Source of the DNA: Polaribacter sp.
GTDB lineage: Bacteria; Bacteroidota; Bacteroidia; Flavobacteriales; Flavobacteriaceae
Assembly: GCA_029245665.1 (NCBI GenBank)
Contig: JAQWOW010000234.1
Location: 1 to 11,948, forward strand
Length of the DNA stretch: 11,948 bases
Reading direction: 5' to 3'
The position numbers and the translations under genes are program-made. The notes under the pieces are model-generated. The model was not told the origin of the DNA and made no database searches. It saw nothing but the letters and a program-made list of their open reading frames with translations. Shown in pieces: positions 1 through 7,197 of this stretch; the stretch's first letter is position 1; the number at the start of each line of letters is the position of its first letter.

Positions 1-2
1 AA

Positions 3-677
3 ATGTTACCTAAAGGAATATTATTCGATTTTGATGGCGTAGTTGTTGATAGTGCTGAAAGCCATAATTCTGCTTGGGCTTCTGCTTTTAAAGAATTATT
101 TGCGACAGATATAGCGCCTTTCCCTAAAAATTATGCTGGAAAATCGCCCATGGTAATTGCTGAATATTTTTGTAGCATCATTGGAAAAGAGGCACAAACG
201 GAAAATTTATTTTTTTTGAAAGACAAACATTTAGATCTTTATTTTAAAACTCCAAATTTACTACCCGGAGTCCACGAGTGCACTACTTTTTTTTCAGAAA
301 AAAATATCCCATACGGTATTGCAAGTAATGCAACCACACAGTTTTTAAAAAATAGTGTTCAAAAATTAAACTTAAATTTTACAACTATTTTTGGTCTTCA
401 AGATTACGAAAAACCAAAACCTGCTCCAGAAGCGTATATCAAATTAGCAAAAGCATTGGGATTCAAAAAAAATGATTTTAAAGATATTTGGGTTTTTGAA
501 GATAGTTTAACTGGCACAACTGCAGCAAAATTAGCGGGCATGATTCCTATTGGCATTTCTTCACAATATTCTGATAAAAATTTAAGAAAAGCAGGGAGTC
601 TTTTGGTTTTCCCAACACTGCTTGAAGCGTATCATTATTTAAAAAACGCAAATTCAAATCACTCAGAACGCTATTAA
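3..677 (+). CDS. HAD-superfamily hydrolase, subfamily IA (beta-phosphoglucomutase/phosphatase-like)
   Basis: A 224-residue cytoplasmic protein of the haloacid dehalogenase superfamily, expected to act on a small phosphorylated metabolite (sugar phosphate or similar) through an aspartyl-phosphate intermediate. Motif I is DFDGVVVDS, with nucleophile Asp9 and acid/base Asp11. Motif II is the Ser in IASN (Ser108). Motif III is the lysine of KPKPAP (about 137-139). Motif IV is FEDS with Glu166 and Asp167, for Mg2+ binding. The helical stretch at about 20-85 fits the C1 cap of beta-phosphoglucomutase-like enzymes. Length is typical. The ATG lies 2 bases from the window edge, but MLPKGILFDFDG is a normal start for the family, so the gene is probably complete; any promoter is outside the window. 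It ends 5 bases from the stop of convergent gldA. The substrate cannot be read from sequence; phosphoglycolate, 2-deoxyglucose-6-phosphate or beta-glucose-1-phosphate are all possible in this family. Confidence 0.9.
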   Translation: MLPKGILFDFDGVVVDSAESHNSAWASAFKELFATDIAPFPKNYAGKSPMVIAEYFCSIIGKEAQTENLFFLKDKHLDLYFKTPNLLPGVHECTTFFSEKNIPYGIASNATTQFLKNSVQKLNLNFTTIFGLQDYEKPKPAPEAYIKLAKALGFKKNDFKDIWVFEDSLTGTTAAKLAGMIPIGISSQYSDKNLRKAGSLLVFPTLLEAYHYLKNANSNHSERY

Positions 678-682
678 AATCA

Positions 683-1588
683 TTAAATAATTTTGTTAGA
701 AGTAAGCTCTGTAAACAACCTTTCTAATGTTTTACTTTCTAAACTTAACTCTAAAATTCTGAAGCTATTTTCTTTTGCAAAGTCAAATAACCTAGGACGC
801 ATATCTTGCGTGTTTTCAAAAATAAATTGCCAGGTATTTTTTTCAATGTGCTTTAGTGAAACAACTCCTTGTAATTGATTTATTTTTTCTTTATCAAAAG
901 GACTGTCGAAAACAACTTTTATAACTTGTTGTTTATTGTTCTGAAGTTCAGCTAGCTGTTTGTCTATAATTATTTTACCTTTTTGAATGATGATTACTCG
1001 ATCGCAAACTGCTTCAACTTCTTGCATAATGTGCGTAGAGAAAAGCACCGTTTTATCTTTTCCTAATTGTTTTATCAATGCTCTAATTTCTATTAATTGA
1101 TTTGGATCTAAACCGGTTGTTGGTTCGTCTAAAATTAAAACTTTCGGATGGTGTAAAATCGCTGCTGCCAATCCAACTCTCTGTTGATATCCTTTGGATA
1201 ATTGATGTATTTTTTTATGCACCTCAGTAGTCAAACCAACTTGTTCAATACAGCCTTCTATTTGATTTGGGTCTGCTTTAAAAATTGCCGCTTGAAATTG
1301 CAAATATTCACGCACATACATCTCTGCATACAAGGGATTGTGTTCTGGTAAATAGCCTATTGTTTTTTGCGCTTCTAAAGGGGTTTTCAATACATCAATT
1401 TCATCAACAAACACTTTCCCAGAGTTCGGTTTTATAAATCCTGTAAGAATTTTCATCATGGTGGATTTCCCGGCACCATTTGGTCCTAAAAACCCGATTA
1501 TTTCCCCCTTATCTGCAGAAAAGGAAACATTGTCTAATGCTTTTTGTGTTTTATACGTTTTAGAAACTGTAGTTACTTTAATTGACAT
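683..1588 (-). CDS. gldA: GldA-type ABC transporter ATP-binding protein (gliding motility associated)
   Basis: A 301-residue cytoplasmic ATPase subunit of an ABC transporter. Walker A is GPNGAGKST at 35-43, the signature is LSKGYQQR at 130-137, Walker B is VLILDE at 150-155 with catalytic Glu155, the D-loop is GLDP at 159-162 and the switch histidine is His186 in STH. The Q-loop position reads GYLPEHNPLY, with Glu in place of Gln, which is common in this NatA/CcmA-like subfamily. The C-terminal ~80 residues are a divergent accessory domain. Overall similarity is to Flavobacterium GldA, which in the established model pairs with membrane proteins GldF and GldG; neither is in this window, and flavobacteria commonly encode gldA apart from gldFG. 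It is the last gene of a minus-strand cluster, 47 bases after the membrane-protein gene. The assignment to GldA rather than another ABC ATPase is by recognition, not by search. Confidence 0.85.
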   Translation of the reverse strand: MSIKVTTVSKTYKTQKALDNVSFSADKGEIIGFLGPNGAGKSTMMKILTGFIKPNSGKVFVDEIDVLKTPLEAQKTIGYLPEHNPLYAEMYVREYLQFQAAIFKADPNQIEGCIEQVGLTTEVHKKIHQLSKGYQQRVGLAAAILHHPKVLILDEPTTGLDPNQLIEIRALIKQLGKDKTVLFSTHIMQEVEAVCDRVIIIQKGKIIIDKQLAELQNNKQQVIKVVFDSPFDKEKINQLQGVVSLKHIEKNTWQFIFENTQDMRPRLFDFAKENSFRILELSLESKTLERLFTELTSNKII

Positions 1589-1635
1589 TTAACAAATGTA
1601 GTTTGAATTATATTGATAACGAGCTTCTGCTGTTT

Positions 1636-2448
1636 TTAGTTTACAGCATTTGAAACATTTAATCTTATTTTTCTAATATTCTTCATTCTAGACCAAGCAA
1701 TTTTATGGCGTTGTTTGTACAACCATAAAGTTCCTAAGTCTAATAAAAAATAGAAAAAGCTAATCCCACTTGGTGGATTGTGACTGGGTAAAAAATCAAA
1801 AACACCCCAAGCTGTGGCCGGCCATTTCCAACATAAATAACTGGTGCCAATAATTTCTAAATAGGCAACTGTAATATACATCGTTAAATAAAAAAGTCGT
1901 TCTCTTGGTTTTTTTCTTAAAATAAATAGCGTGGCAATTGTCATTACAAACCCAAAAACATCATTTTTAAAAATCAGAAAGGCCAAAGCGTATATAAAGA
2001 TAAAAATGGACAGAAAAATTTCCCATTTTATTTTATATTTAACAATCGCTGTCGCTTTTGAAAAATACAAAACGGCAACATATACCAATGCGTGACCCGG
2101 CGGCACATAATGTGGAACATTTTCTAACCTATAGGTGTACATTCCTAAAACTATAGAAAATAAATATTCACCAATAATTGCAATAATAACTGCAGCGATC
2201 ATTTGTTCTCTTAACCGTTTATTTACTTGCCAAAAAACAACTGCAAAACCAATAAACATTGAAATATTTGCGTAAAACTGAGCATTTTCCGTGATTCCTA
2301 GCATATAAGAACTGTCTAAAAATAGCCCAAACGCAATAAATAAAAAAAGAGCTCCTAAACTTTTAAAGCTAGCAAAAAAGGGCGATTTTGATGCGACTAA
2401 ACTCATCCTGTAAAAATAATAAAAGGAATGAAAAAATGATGAAAACAA
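1636..2448 (-). CDS. Multi-spanning membrane protein of unknown function
   Basis: I do not recognise a named family. The product has about eight hydrophobic segments (roughly 30-50, 58-75, 83-105, 118-135, 143-160, 163-177, 185-206 and 228-244) and a basic C-terminal tail. Polar residues sit in or beside these segments: GEY with Glu94, PPGHALVY with His119, Glu198 in YLEIIGT, and a loop with SHNPPSG at about 222-228. Such a pattern in a membrane protein can mark an embedded enzyme or transporter site, but that is inference. The start is uncertain. The longest frame begins at a TTG (2448), 17 bases after the receptor stop, and adds an aromatic-rich segment. An in-frame ATG at 2406 would give 256 residues beginning MSLVASKSP and is equally plausible. 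Position between a TonB-receptor-like gene and gldA, with short gaps, suggests co-transcription. Confidence 0.75.
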   Translation of the reverse strand: MFSSFFHSFYYFYRMSLVASKSPFFASFKSLGALFLFIAFGLFLDSSYMLGITENAQFYANISMFIGFAVVFWQVNKRLREQMIAAVIIAIIGEYLFSIVLGMYTYRLENVPHYVPPGHALVYVAVLYFSKATAIVKYKIKWEIFLSIFIFIYALAFLIFKNDVFGFVMTIATLFILRKKPRERLFYLTMYITVAYLEIIGTSYLCWKWPATAWGVFDFLPSHNPPSGISFFYFLLDLGTLWLYKQRHKIAWSRMKNIRKIRLNVSNAVN

Positions 2449-2465
2449 TTCAGCATTTTTAATTA

Positions 2466-5216
2466 TTAGAGCTGATAACGTACTCTAAAACTTATAAATC
2501 TTGGTAAAATAAACGTTTCATTAATATTAAAGGAAATATTATTTTGACTTACAGTGGTTCTAGATCCTGTAGCAAGTAGATTACTTCCTTCTATTTCATA
2601 TTCCCATTTTGCATCTTTGCCTTTTCTATAGGCTAATTTTGCATTCCAAATTTTGAATGAATTTTGAAGAGCACCATCTTGTCGTACTTCATTAAAAGTG
2701 AAGTCTGAGCGAACTGTTAAGGAGTTCCAAATATAAGCATCAAAATTAATAGACGGTGCGTGTGTCTTTGTTTTTATAGTAGAATCTCTAGAACTGTTAT
2801 TTTGATCACTTAAATTAAGTGCATAACGAATACTAACATTAGGTGCTTTCGTAAAATTCGTTCCAATACTTGCATTGACTCCTTGAGAAAAACTTTCATT
2901 CGTATTCTCTCTTGAATTGATAAACTGGTATGTTTTATTGTACGTGTAATTCCCTCCAAAAGAGGCTTTCATCTTTTTAAAGGTTTTACCATATCTACCA
3001 AAGGCATTAAAATTTTCGTTGTTAAAAGGTGAGTTCATGGAAGTACTGCTGGAAACTACAGAACTGGGTTCAAAAATTGTGTTTCTATTTACTTGATTTG
3101 AAGTTTTATTATAACTAATTCTGGCAAACATATTGCTACCATTATATAAATTATAGCTTCTGTAATTTAAAGTAAGTTTGTGAAAGCTTGCATTTATAAG
3201 ATCTGCATTCCCCGCAAAGAAAGAATTATAACTGTTGGCAACAATACCTCTTGCAATTTGATTTACATCCGTAAAATCTACTTCTTTTTTATATCGAAAT
3301 GTTAAACTTTCACTCCTCTTAAACTGAGTAATTACCTCAAATTCTGGAAGAATTTTTGAAAATTTATCTTGAAAAGATTCCCTTCCATATTGTGTGTTTT
3401 TTGAATTGTAGGAATGCACTGTAAAACCAGGTGTAAATGTAAAAATTCCAGATTTTAAACGATATCTTAATCCTGCATATAGGTCTGTAAAGTTGTACTC
3501 TGTATCGTTTGTGGTTTGAGCATCATTTATACCAGGAACATCAGGGGTAGGATTAAACTCGCTTCCGTTGTCTAAAATTTGAAAAAATCTTGAATTAAAA
3601 TTTTGTGAACTTAAAATAGTTCCTGCAACAAAATTTAAGTTGCTTTTTGAATTTAAAATATAGTAGTAATCTAATTTTGCATCTAATTGATTCGATTTAA
3701 CGCGTCTCTCTTGTTCTAATGTATAAAATCTATTGTCTAAATTTAAACCCAGCGTCACTGCAGCTTCATCAAAACCATCATTCACAGCAGCATCATTATT
3801 GAAAGGATCATTCTCTAAAGAGGCTACATAAAAAGGATCTTCATCTTTTAATAGATGTTTTATTTCTAGGGCAAAAATACTTTTTTCACTTGCCGTATAG
3901 AAATAACTTAAATTTTGAGTTATAGAATAAGGCGTTGCTTTCTCTTTTTCTCCAATATCGCTTAAAACAAGAGAATTTACGTCAGAATTTGAAAACTCAT
4001 TCGAAAAATTACCAAATACATCATAATTTATTTGATTGTTATAATCTTTTTTATAAATAGAACTAAATTTAAAGAGGCCCGAATTGCTTGTTTGGTCTGA
4101 AATATTTTGCACGACATCATCTGGGGTTACTGGGTCTATATAATCGATACTATTGATTCTTTTTTGACCGTTGCTATTGCTCGAAAATATTAAAAAACCA
4201 CTGACATCTAATTTTTTATTGGGGGAATAACTAAAGTTTAAAGCTGTTAGTTTGGTTTCTATGCTATTTGCATTTCTTGCGTTGGCATTCACAAATCCTA
4301 TTCCTGCATTCCCTAAATTGATATTTGTACCATTTGAAGGGCTTTGGCTTCGAAAACCACCACTAAAATTTCTTAAATCTGATCTGTTTAGAACAACTTC
4401 ACCAAGATTATTAATATCTCCAATAACATTCAGTGTGTATTTAGGAGTATAATAAAATAATTTTGGTTGCAAAAGATATAAGGATTCATCTGGCGCTGTC
4501 CCTCCACCTGCTAAAACATCTCCAAACCAAAAATTCTTTTTTCCTTCTTTTAGTTTGATATTTATGGCAACTCTATCCTGATTGTTTTGAACACCACTGA
4601 GCTGACTTACATCACTAAAATTTCTTAAAACTTGAATCTTATCAACAGCATTTGAGGGAATATTTTTAGTGGCTAATTTCGTATCTCCATCAAAAAAATC
4701 CTTACCATCGATCATTACCTTTTCAACTTTCTTTCCTTCGACTTCAATTTCACCGGCATCATTCACTTCTACACCTGGCAACTTCTGTAAAACATCCTCT
4801 AATTTTCGTTCAGAGCCATTTTTAAATGAATCTGCGTTGTAAATAATCGTATCTCCTTTGATCGTTATAGGCATTTTAGAAACAATGCTAATGCCATCCA
4901 ATAGATTGTCTTCAGACATTGTATAATTGAACAATAGATTTGATTCTTTGGTCTTGATAAATTTACTAATTTCTTTGAAACCTATGTAGCTGATCTTGAT
5001 ATTATAGGTTGTGTTCGCTTTTAAATCTAATTTAAAATTCCCGGTTCCATCTGTAAATCCAAAAGAAGCGATTTTTTTTGCAACAGTATCTAAAGCAATG
5101 ACATTTGCCATTTCTAATGGATTCCCAATAGAGTCTTTCACAATACCTGTTAGTTGAACCTGTGAAAATGAAACACAAGACACTATTAACATAGTGATAA
5201 ATGTAATTTTTTTCAT
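2466..5216 (-). CDS. TonB-dependent receptor-like outer-membrane beta-barrel protein
   Basis: A 916-residue outer-membrane protein. Residues 1-19 are a signal peptide ending in SFSQ. Residues about 20-105 form a carboxypeptidase-regulatory-like beta-sandwich (QLTGIVKDSIGNPLEMANV ... YNIKISYIGFKE), typical of Bacteroidota SusC/TonB-receptor relatives. Residues about 108-225 resemble a plug domain (LEDVLQKLPGVEVN, then VEKVMIDGKDFFDGD and IPSNAVDKIQVLRNFSD). The remaining ~690 residues are rich in alternating polar/aromatic strands, as expected for a large transmembrane barrel, ending FRVRYQL. No clear TonB box is visible, so uptake via TonB is inferred from family only. It lies 41 bases downstream of a GLPGLI-family gene, a frequent pairing in this phylum whose substrate is unknown. 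Cys14 in LIVSC gives a weak lipobox-like match, but a conventional signal peptidase I site after SFSQ is more likely. Confidence 0.88.
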   Translation of the reverse strand: MKKITFITMLIVSCVSFSQVQLTGIVKDSIGNPLEMANVIALDTVAKKIASFGFTDGTGNFKLDLKANTTYNIKISYIGFKEISKFIKTKESNLLFNYTMSEDNLLDGISIVSKMPITIKGDTIIYNADSFKNGSERKLEDVLQKLPGVEVNDAGEIEVEGKKVEKVMIDGKDFFDGDTKLATKNIPSNAVDKIQVLRNFSDVSQLSGVQNNQDRVAINIKLKEGKKNFWFGDVLAGGGTAPDESLYLLQPKLFYYTPKYTLNVIGDINNLGEVVLNRSDLRNFSGGFRSQSPSNGTNINLGNAGIGFVNANARNANSIETKLTALNFSYSPNKKLDVSGFLIFSSNSNGQKRINSIDYIDPVTPDDVVQNISDQTSNSGLFKFSSIYKKDYNNQINYDVFGNFSNEFSNSDVNSLVLSDIGEKEKATPYSITQNLSYFYTASEKSIFALEIKHLLKDEDPFYVASLENDPFNNDAAVNDGFDEAAVTLGLNLDNRFYTLEQERRVKSNQLDAKLDYYYILNSKSNLNFVAGTILSSQNFNSRFFQILDNGSEFNPTPDVPGINDAQTTNDTEYNFTDLYAGLRYRLKSGIFTFTPGFTVHSYNSKNTQYGRESFQDKFSKILPEFEVITQFKRSESLTFRYKKEVDFTDVNQIARGIVANSYNSFFAGNADLINASFHKLTLNYRSYNLYNGSNMFARISYNKTSNQVNRNTIFEPSSVVSSSTSMNSPFNNENFNAFGRYGKTFKKMKASFGGNYTYNKTYQFINSRENTNESFSQGVNASIGTNFTKAPNVSIRYALNLSDQNNSSRDSTIKTKTHAPSINFDAYIWNSLTVRSDFTFNEVRQDGALQNSFKIWNAKLAYRKGKDAKWEYEIEGSNLLATGSRTTVSQNNISFNINETFILPRFISFRVRYQL

Positions 5217-5257
5217 TTAAAATTTGATTAAATTTAATGCTGATAAAATACGTTGGG

Positions 5258-6091
5258 TTAAAGCCTTCTGTTATTACCTCTTCCTCTATTTTTAAAACGC
5301 TCTTTGAGTTCTGCTGTTTTTTCTTTTACAATTTTCGTATAGGCTACCCTAGTTACTTTTTTACCTTTTTTGGGCTCTTCAATTTCTAAAACCCCATCAG
5401 AGTTTATAGAAACTTCCGTACACAACATGGTGGTTCTTCCTGCATTTAACTCTAAAATTAAACCCGGTAAACCCCAATAAACATCTGGTCCGGTACTAAC
5501 TGGAATCTGAGGAGTATACCAAGCAGTAACCGTTAACATCTTCTTTTCGGGCATATTTTCGGATGTCTTTGTAGAATCTTTTTTCTTATTATTTCTTCTT
5601 CTACTAAAAATAGCTCCCCAATCTACTTTGGTATCTTCTTTCACTAATGTTGCTTTGTAACAAGTATAGTTCCCGATTTTCTTGGTTTCCATTCCCATTT
5701 CCCATTGAAGGGGTTCCATCTTTTCTGAAACTAAGAACCTCTTGCTAAACATTTCGATGTCTTCAATCATGTTTTTGTCTGAAATGTTTTTATAAATAGA
5801 ACCCTGACCATTACTTCTTGACCAACTTGGCCCTGATGCTCCTGGCCCTTCCAACTGAACGTTTTCTCTGAAGGAAGAAGTTGTTTTATTAAAACTTAAC
5901 GTATATGTTTTTTCTAAAAAACTCTTGAAACGAGCCATCATTTGTTTCTTTTGTTGTTCAGACATTTTGTCGTACCTACTCATGTCCAAGGTAGTTTTGG
6001 ACATATAGGTTGCTTTCCCTTGAAAATTATTTTGTGAAAAACTGGTAATGGTTGCCAAAGCAAATAGAACGGTACATAGTGATTTTATCAT
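5258..6091 (-). CDS. GLPGLI family protein (secreted/periplasmic, function unknown)
   Basis: A 277-residue exported protein. Residues 1-20 are a signal peptide ending TSFSQ. The family-defining motif WGLPGLI is at 206-212, preceded by the usual conserved stretches IGNYTCYKA (139-147) and AWYTPQIPVSTGP (190-202). The family is largely restricted to Bacteroidota and has no established biochemical function. Unusual composition is seen at a basic segment around 164-171 (SRRRNNKKK) and in the arginine-rich C-terminus (RGRGNNRRL). The middle has a Glu/Lys/Met-rich stretch at about 42-60. It is the first gene of the minus-strand cluster and is followed 41 bases later by the TonB-receptor-like gene, so the two proteins probably act together at the outer membrane. 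The ATG at 6091 directly precedes the signal peptide, which fixes the start. Confidence 0.9.
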   Translation of the reverse strand: MIKSLCTVLFALATITSFSQNNFQGKATYMSKTTLDMSRYDKMSEQQKKQMMARFKSFLEKTYTLSFNKTTSSFRENVQLEGPGASGPSWSRSNGQGSIYKNISDKNMIEDIEMFSKRFLVSEKMEPLQWEMGMETKKIGNYTCYKATLVKEDTKVDWGAIFSRRRNNKKKDSTKTSENMPEKKMLTVTAWYTPQIPVSTGPDVYWGLPGLILELNAGRTTMLCTEVSINSDGVLEIEEPKKGKKVTRVAYTKIVKEKTAELKERFKNRGRGNNRRL

Positions 6092-6363
6092 CTTTATAAA
6101 TTTTAAACGAAATTAATGCTAATAAACAAGTCTATGACTTAAAAAAAACTTAAAAGTTTAATTCCATAGAATAATGAAAGAAAATAATATCCTAAAAATT
6201 TAAAATTTATTTGGTTGACAACCTTCGTGAAAAATTAAAAAAGAGGGAACTATTAAAAAAATTAATATAAGAATTTTTGCGTATAAACTTATAATTTAGT
6301 TAGGTTAGGTTTCTAAATTTTAGTTATCTTTAGAGCCCCAAGTAAACTCTACAAATTTAAAAT
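6092..6363. other. Divergent intergenic region between GLPGLI gene and deoxynucleoside kinase gene
   Basis: A 272-base AT-rich region with no open frame of note. It must hold promoters for both directions. For the plus strand, TATCTTTA at 6325-6332 is near the Bacteroidota -7 consensus TAnnTTTG. For the minus strand, a TTG (6221-6219) followed 16 bases later by TAAATTTT (6202-6195) is a weak match. A perfect 5-bp inverted repeat around one central base, GGTTGACAACC at 6213-6223, overlaps that TTG and could be an operator. None of these is decisive. Confidence 0.5.
6325..6332 (+). promoter_or_regulatory. Candidate -7 element for the deoxynucleoside kinase gene
   Basis: TATCTTTA matches seven of eight positions of the Bacteroidota sigma-A -7 element TAnnTTTG and lies 31 bases before the ATG at 6364, giving a plausible leader of about 25 bases. 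A clear TTG at the expected -33 distance is not visible, so this is a weak call. Confidence 0.35.
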
Positions 6364-6978
6364 ATGCACATTGCAATTGCCGGAAATATTGGTGCTGGTA
6401 AAACCACACTAACAAAACTATTAGCCAAACATTATAAATGGAAACCACATTATGAAGCTGTTGATGAAAATCCGTATTTAGATGATTTTTACGCAGAGAT
6501 GGAGCGTTGGTCTTTTAACCTTCAAGTGTATTTTTTAAACAGTCGATTTCGCCAAGTTTTAGAATTAAGGGAATCCGGAAAAAATATTATTCAAGACAGA
6601 ACCATATATGAAGACGCTCATATTTTTGCGCCTAATTTACATGCTATGGGTCTAATGACAAATAGGGATTTTGGAAATTATAGTTCTTTGTTCAATTTAA
6701 TGGAAAATTTAGTAACCCCTCCAGATTTGTTAATTTATCTTCGTGCTGATATTTCTACACTTGTAGGGCAAATTCACAAGCGAGGTAGAGAATATGAAAA
6801 TTCTATTAGCATTGATTATTTGAGTAGACTAAATGAACGTTATGAGGCTTGGATCTCAACTTATAAAAAAGGAAAACTATTGATAATTGATGTTGACAAT
6901 CTTGATTTTGTTGACAATCTAGAAGACTTAGGATATATTATAGATAGAATAGATGCTCAAATAAATGGCCTCTTTTAA
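6364..6978 (+). CDS. Deoxynucleoside kinase (deoxyadenosine/deoxyguanosine kinase family)
   Basis: A 204-residue cytoplasmic enzyme expected to transfer the gamma-phosphate of ATP (or another NTP) to the 5'-hydroxyl of a deoxynucleoside in nucleotide salvage. The Walker A P-loop is GNIGAGKTT at 7-15. EAVDENPYLDDFY at 31-43 and FNLQVYFLNSR at 51-61 are the substrate-pocket segments of the dNK family, the glutamine being the expected base contact. QDRTIYEDAHIFA at 77-89 carries the DRT (DRS-like) motif. RGREYE at 140-145 is the LID arginine region. Length is normal for bacterial members. Base preference (dA, dG or broader) cannot be decided by eye. The C-terminal part contains a short duplicated piece, VDNLDF/VDNLED. 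It is a single-gene unit, with a divergent neighbour upstream and an intrinsic terminator 26 bases after its stop. Confidence 0.92.
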   Translation: MHIAIAGNIGAGKTTLTKLLAKHYKWKPHYEAVDENPYLDDFYAEMERWSFNLQVYFLNSRFRQVLELRESGKNIIQDRTIYEDAHIFAPNLHAMGLMTNRDFGNYSSLFNLMENLVTPPDLLIYLRADISTLVGQIHKRGREYENSISIDYLSRLNERYEAWISTYKKGKLLIIDVDNLDFVDNLEDLGYIIDRIDAQINGLF

Positions 6979-7003
6979 AATAAAAAATAAAATTACAAAA
7001 TTT

Positions 7004-7036
7004 AAAGAGACCATTTCTAGGGTCTCTTTTTTATTT
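7004..7036 (+). terminator. Intrinsic terminator after deoxynucleoside kinase gene
   Basis: A perfect 9-bp stem, AAAGAGACC (7004-7012) with GGTCTCTTT (7021-7029), encloses an 8-base loop and is followed by a T-rich tract. It separates the kinase gene from rpoD. The minus strand is also T-rich beyond the stem. Confidence 0.85.
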
Positions 7037-7121
7037 TTTAAGCAATACACCTTGGTTTGATCACAATAAACCATTCAAGATTTATCAGTTTTAAAAAAAA
7101 ATGATTTAAAAAAACTTTTTT

Positions 7122-7152
7122 TGTAACATCTAGCGACTTCTTTACGTATAAT
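7122..7152 (+). promoter_or_regulatory. Candidate promoter for rpoD
   Basis: TGTAAC (7122-7127) is separated by 17 bases from CGTATAAT (7145-7152), 45 bases before the rpoD ATG. TATAAT (7147-7152) is a perfect classical -10 hexamer. The TGTAAC/CGT pairing resembles -35 and -10 elements recognised by ECF sigma factors. It does not match the usual Bacteroidota TAnnTTTG element. The transcription start is expected near 7158-7160. Confidence 0.45.
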
Positions 7153-7197
7153 ATAGTGTAACAATTACATGAATCCTTCAAGGTTATATAGAATACA

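Noticed and set aside
676..694. Inverted repeat AAAAT...ATTTT between the HAD gene and gldA
   Set aside because: Only a 5-bp AT-only stem is reliable, too weak to call a bidirectional terminator.
1339..1350. Glutamate in place of the Q-loop glutamine of the ABC ATPase
   Set aside because: The GYLPE form is common in this ABC subfamily, so it is not a defect or a novelty.
1593..1600. TACATTTG on the minus strand, a perfect TAnnTTTG match just before gldA
   Set aside because: It ends only 4 bases before the gldA ATG, so transcription would start within or after the start codon, and no TTG sits at the right distance. A leaderless transcript cannot be excluded, but there is no support for it.
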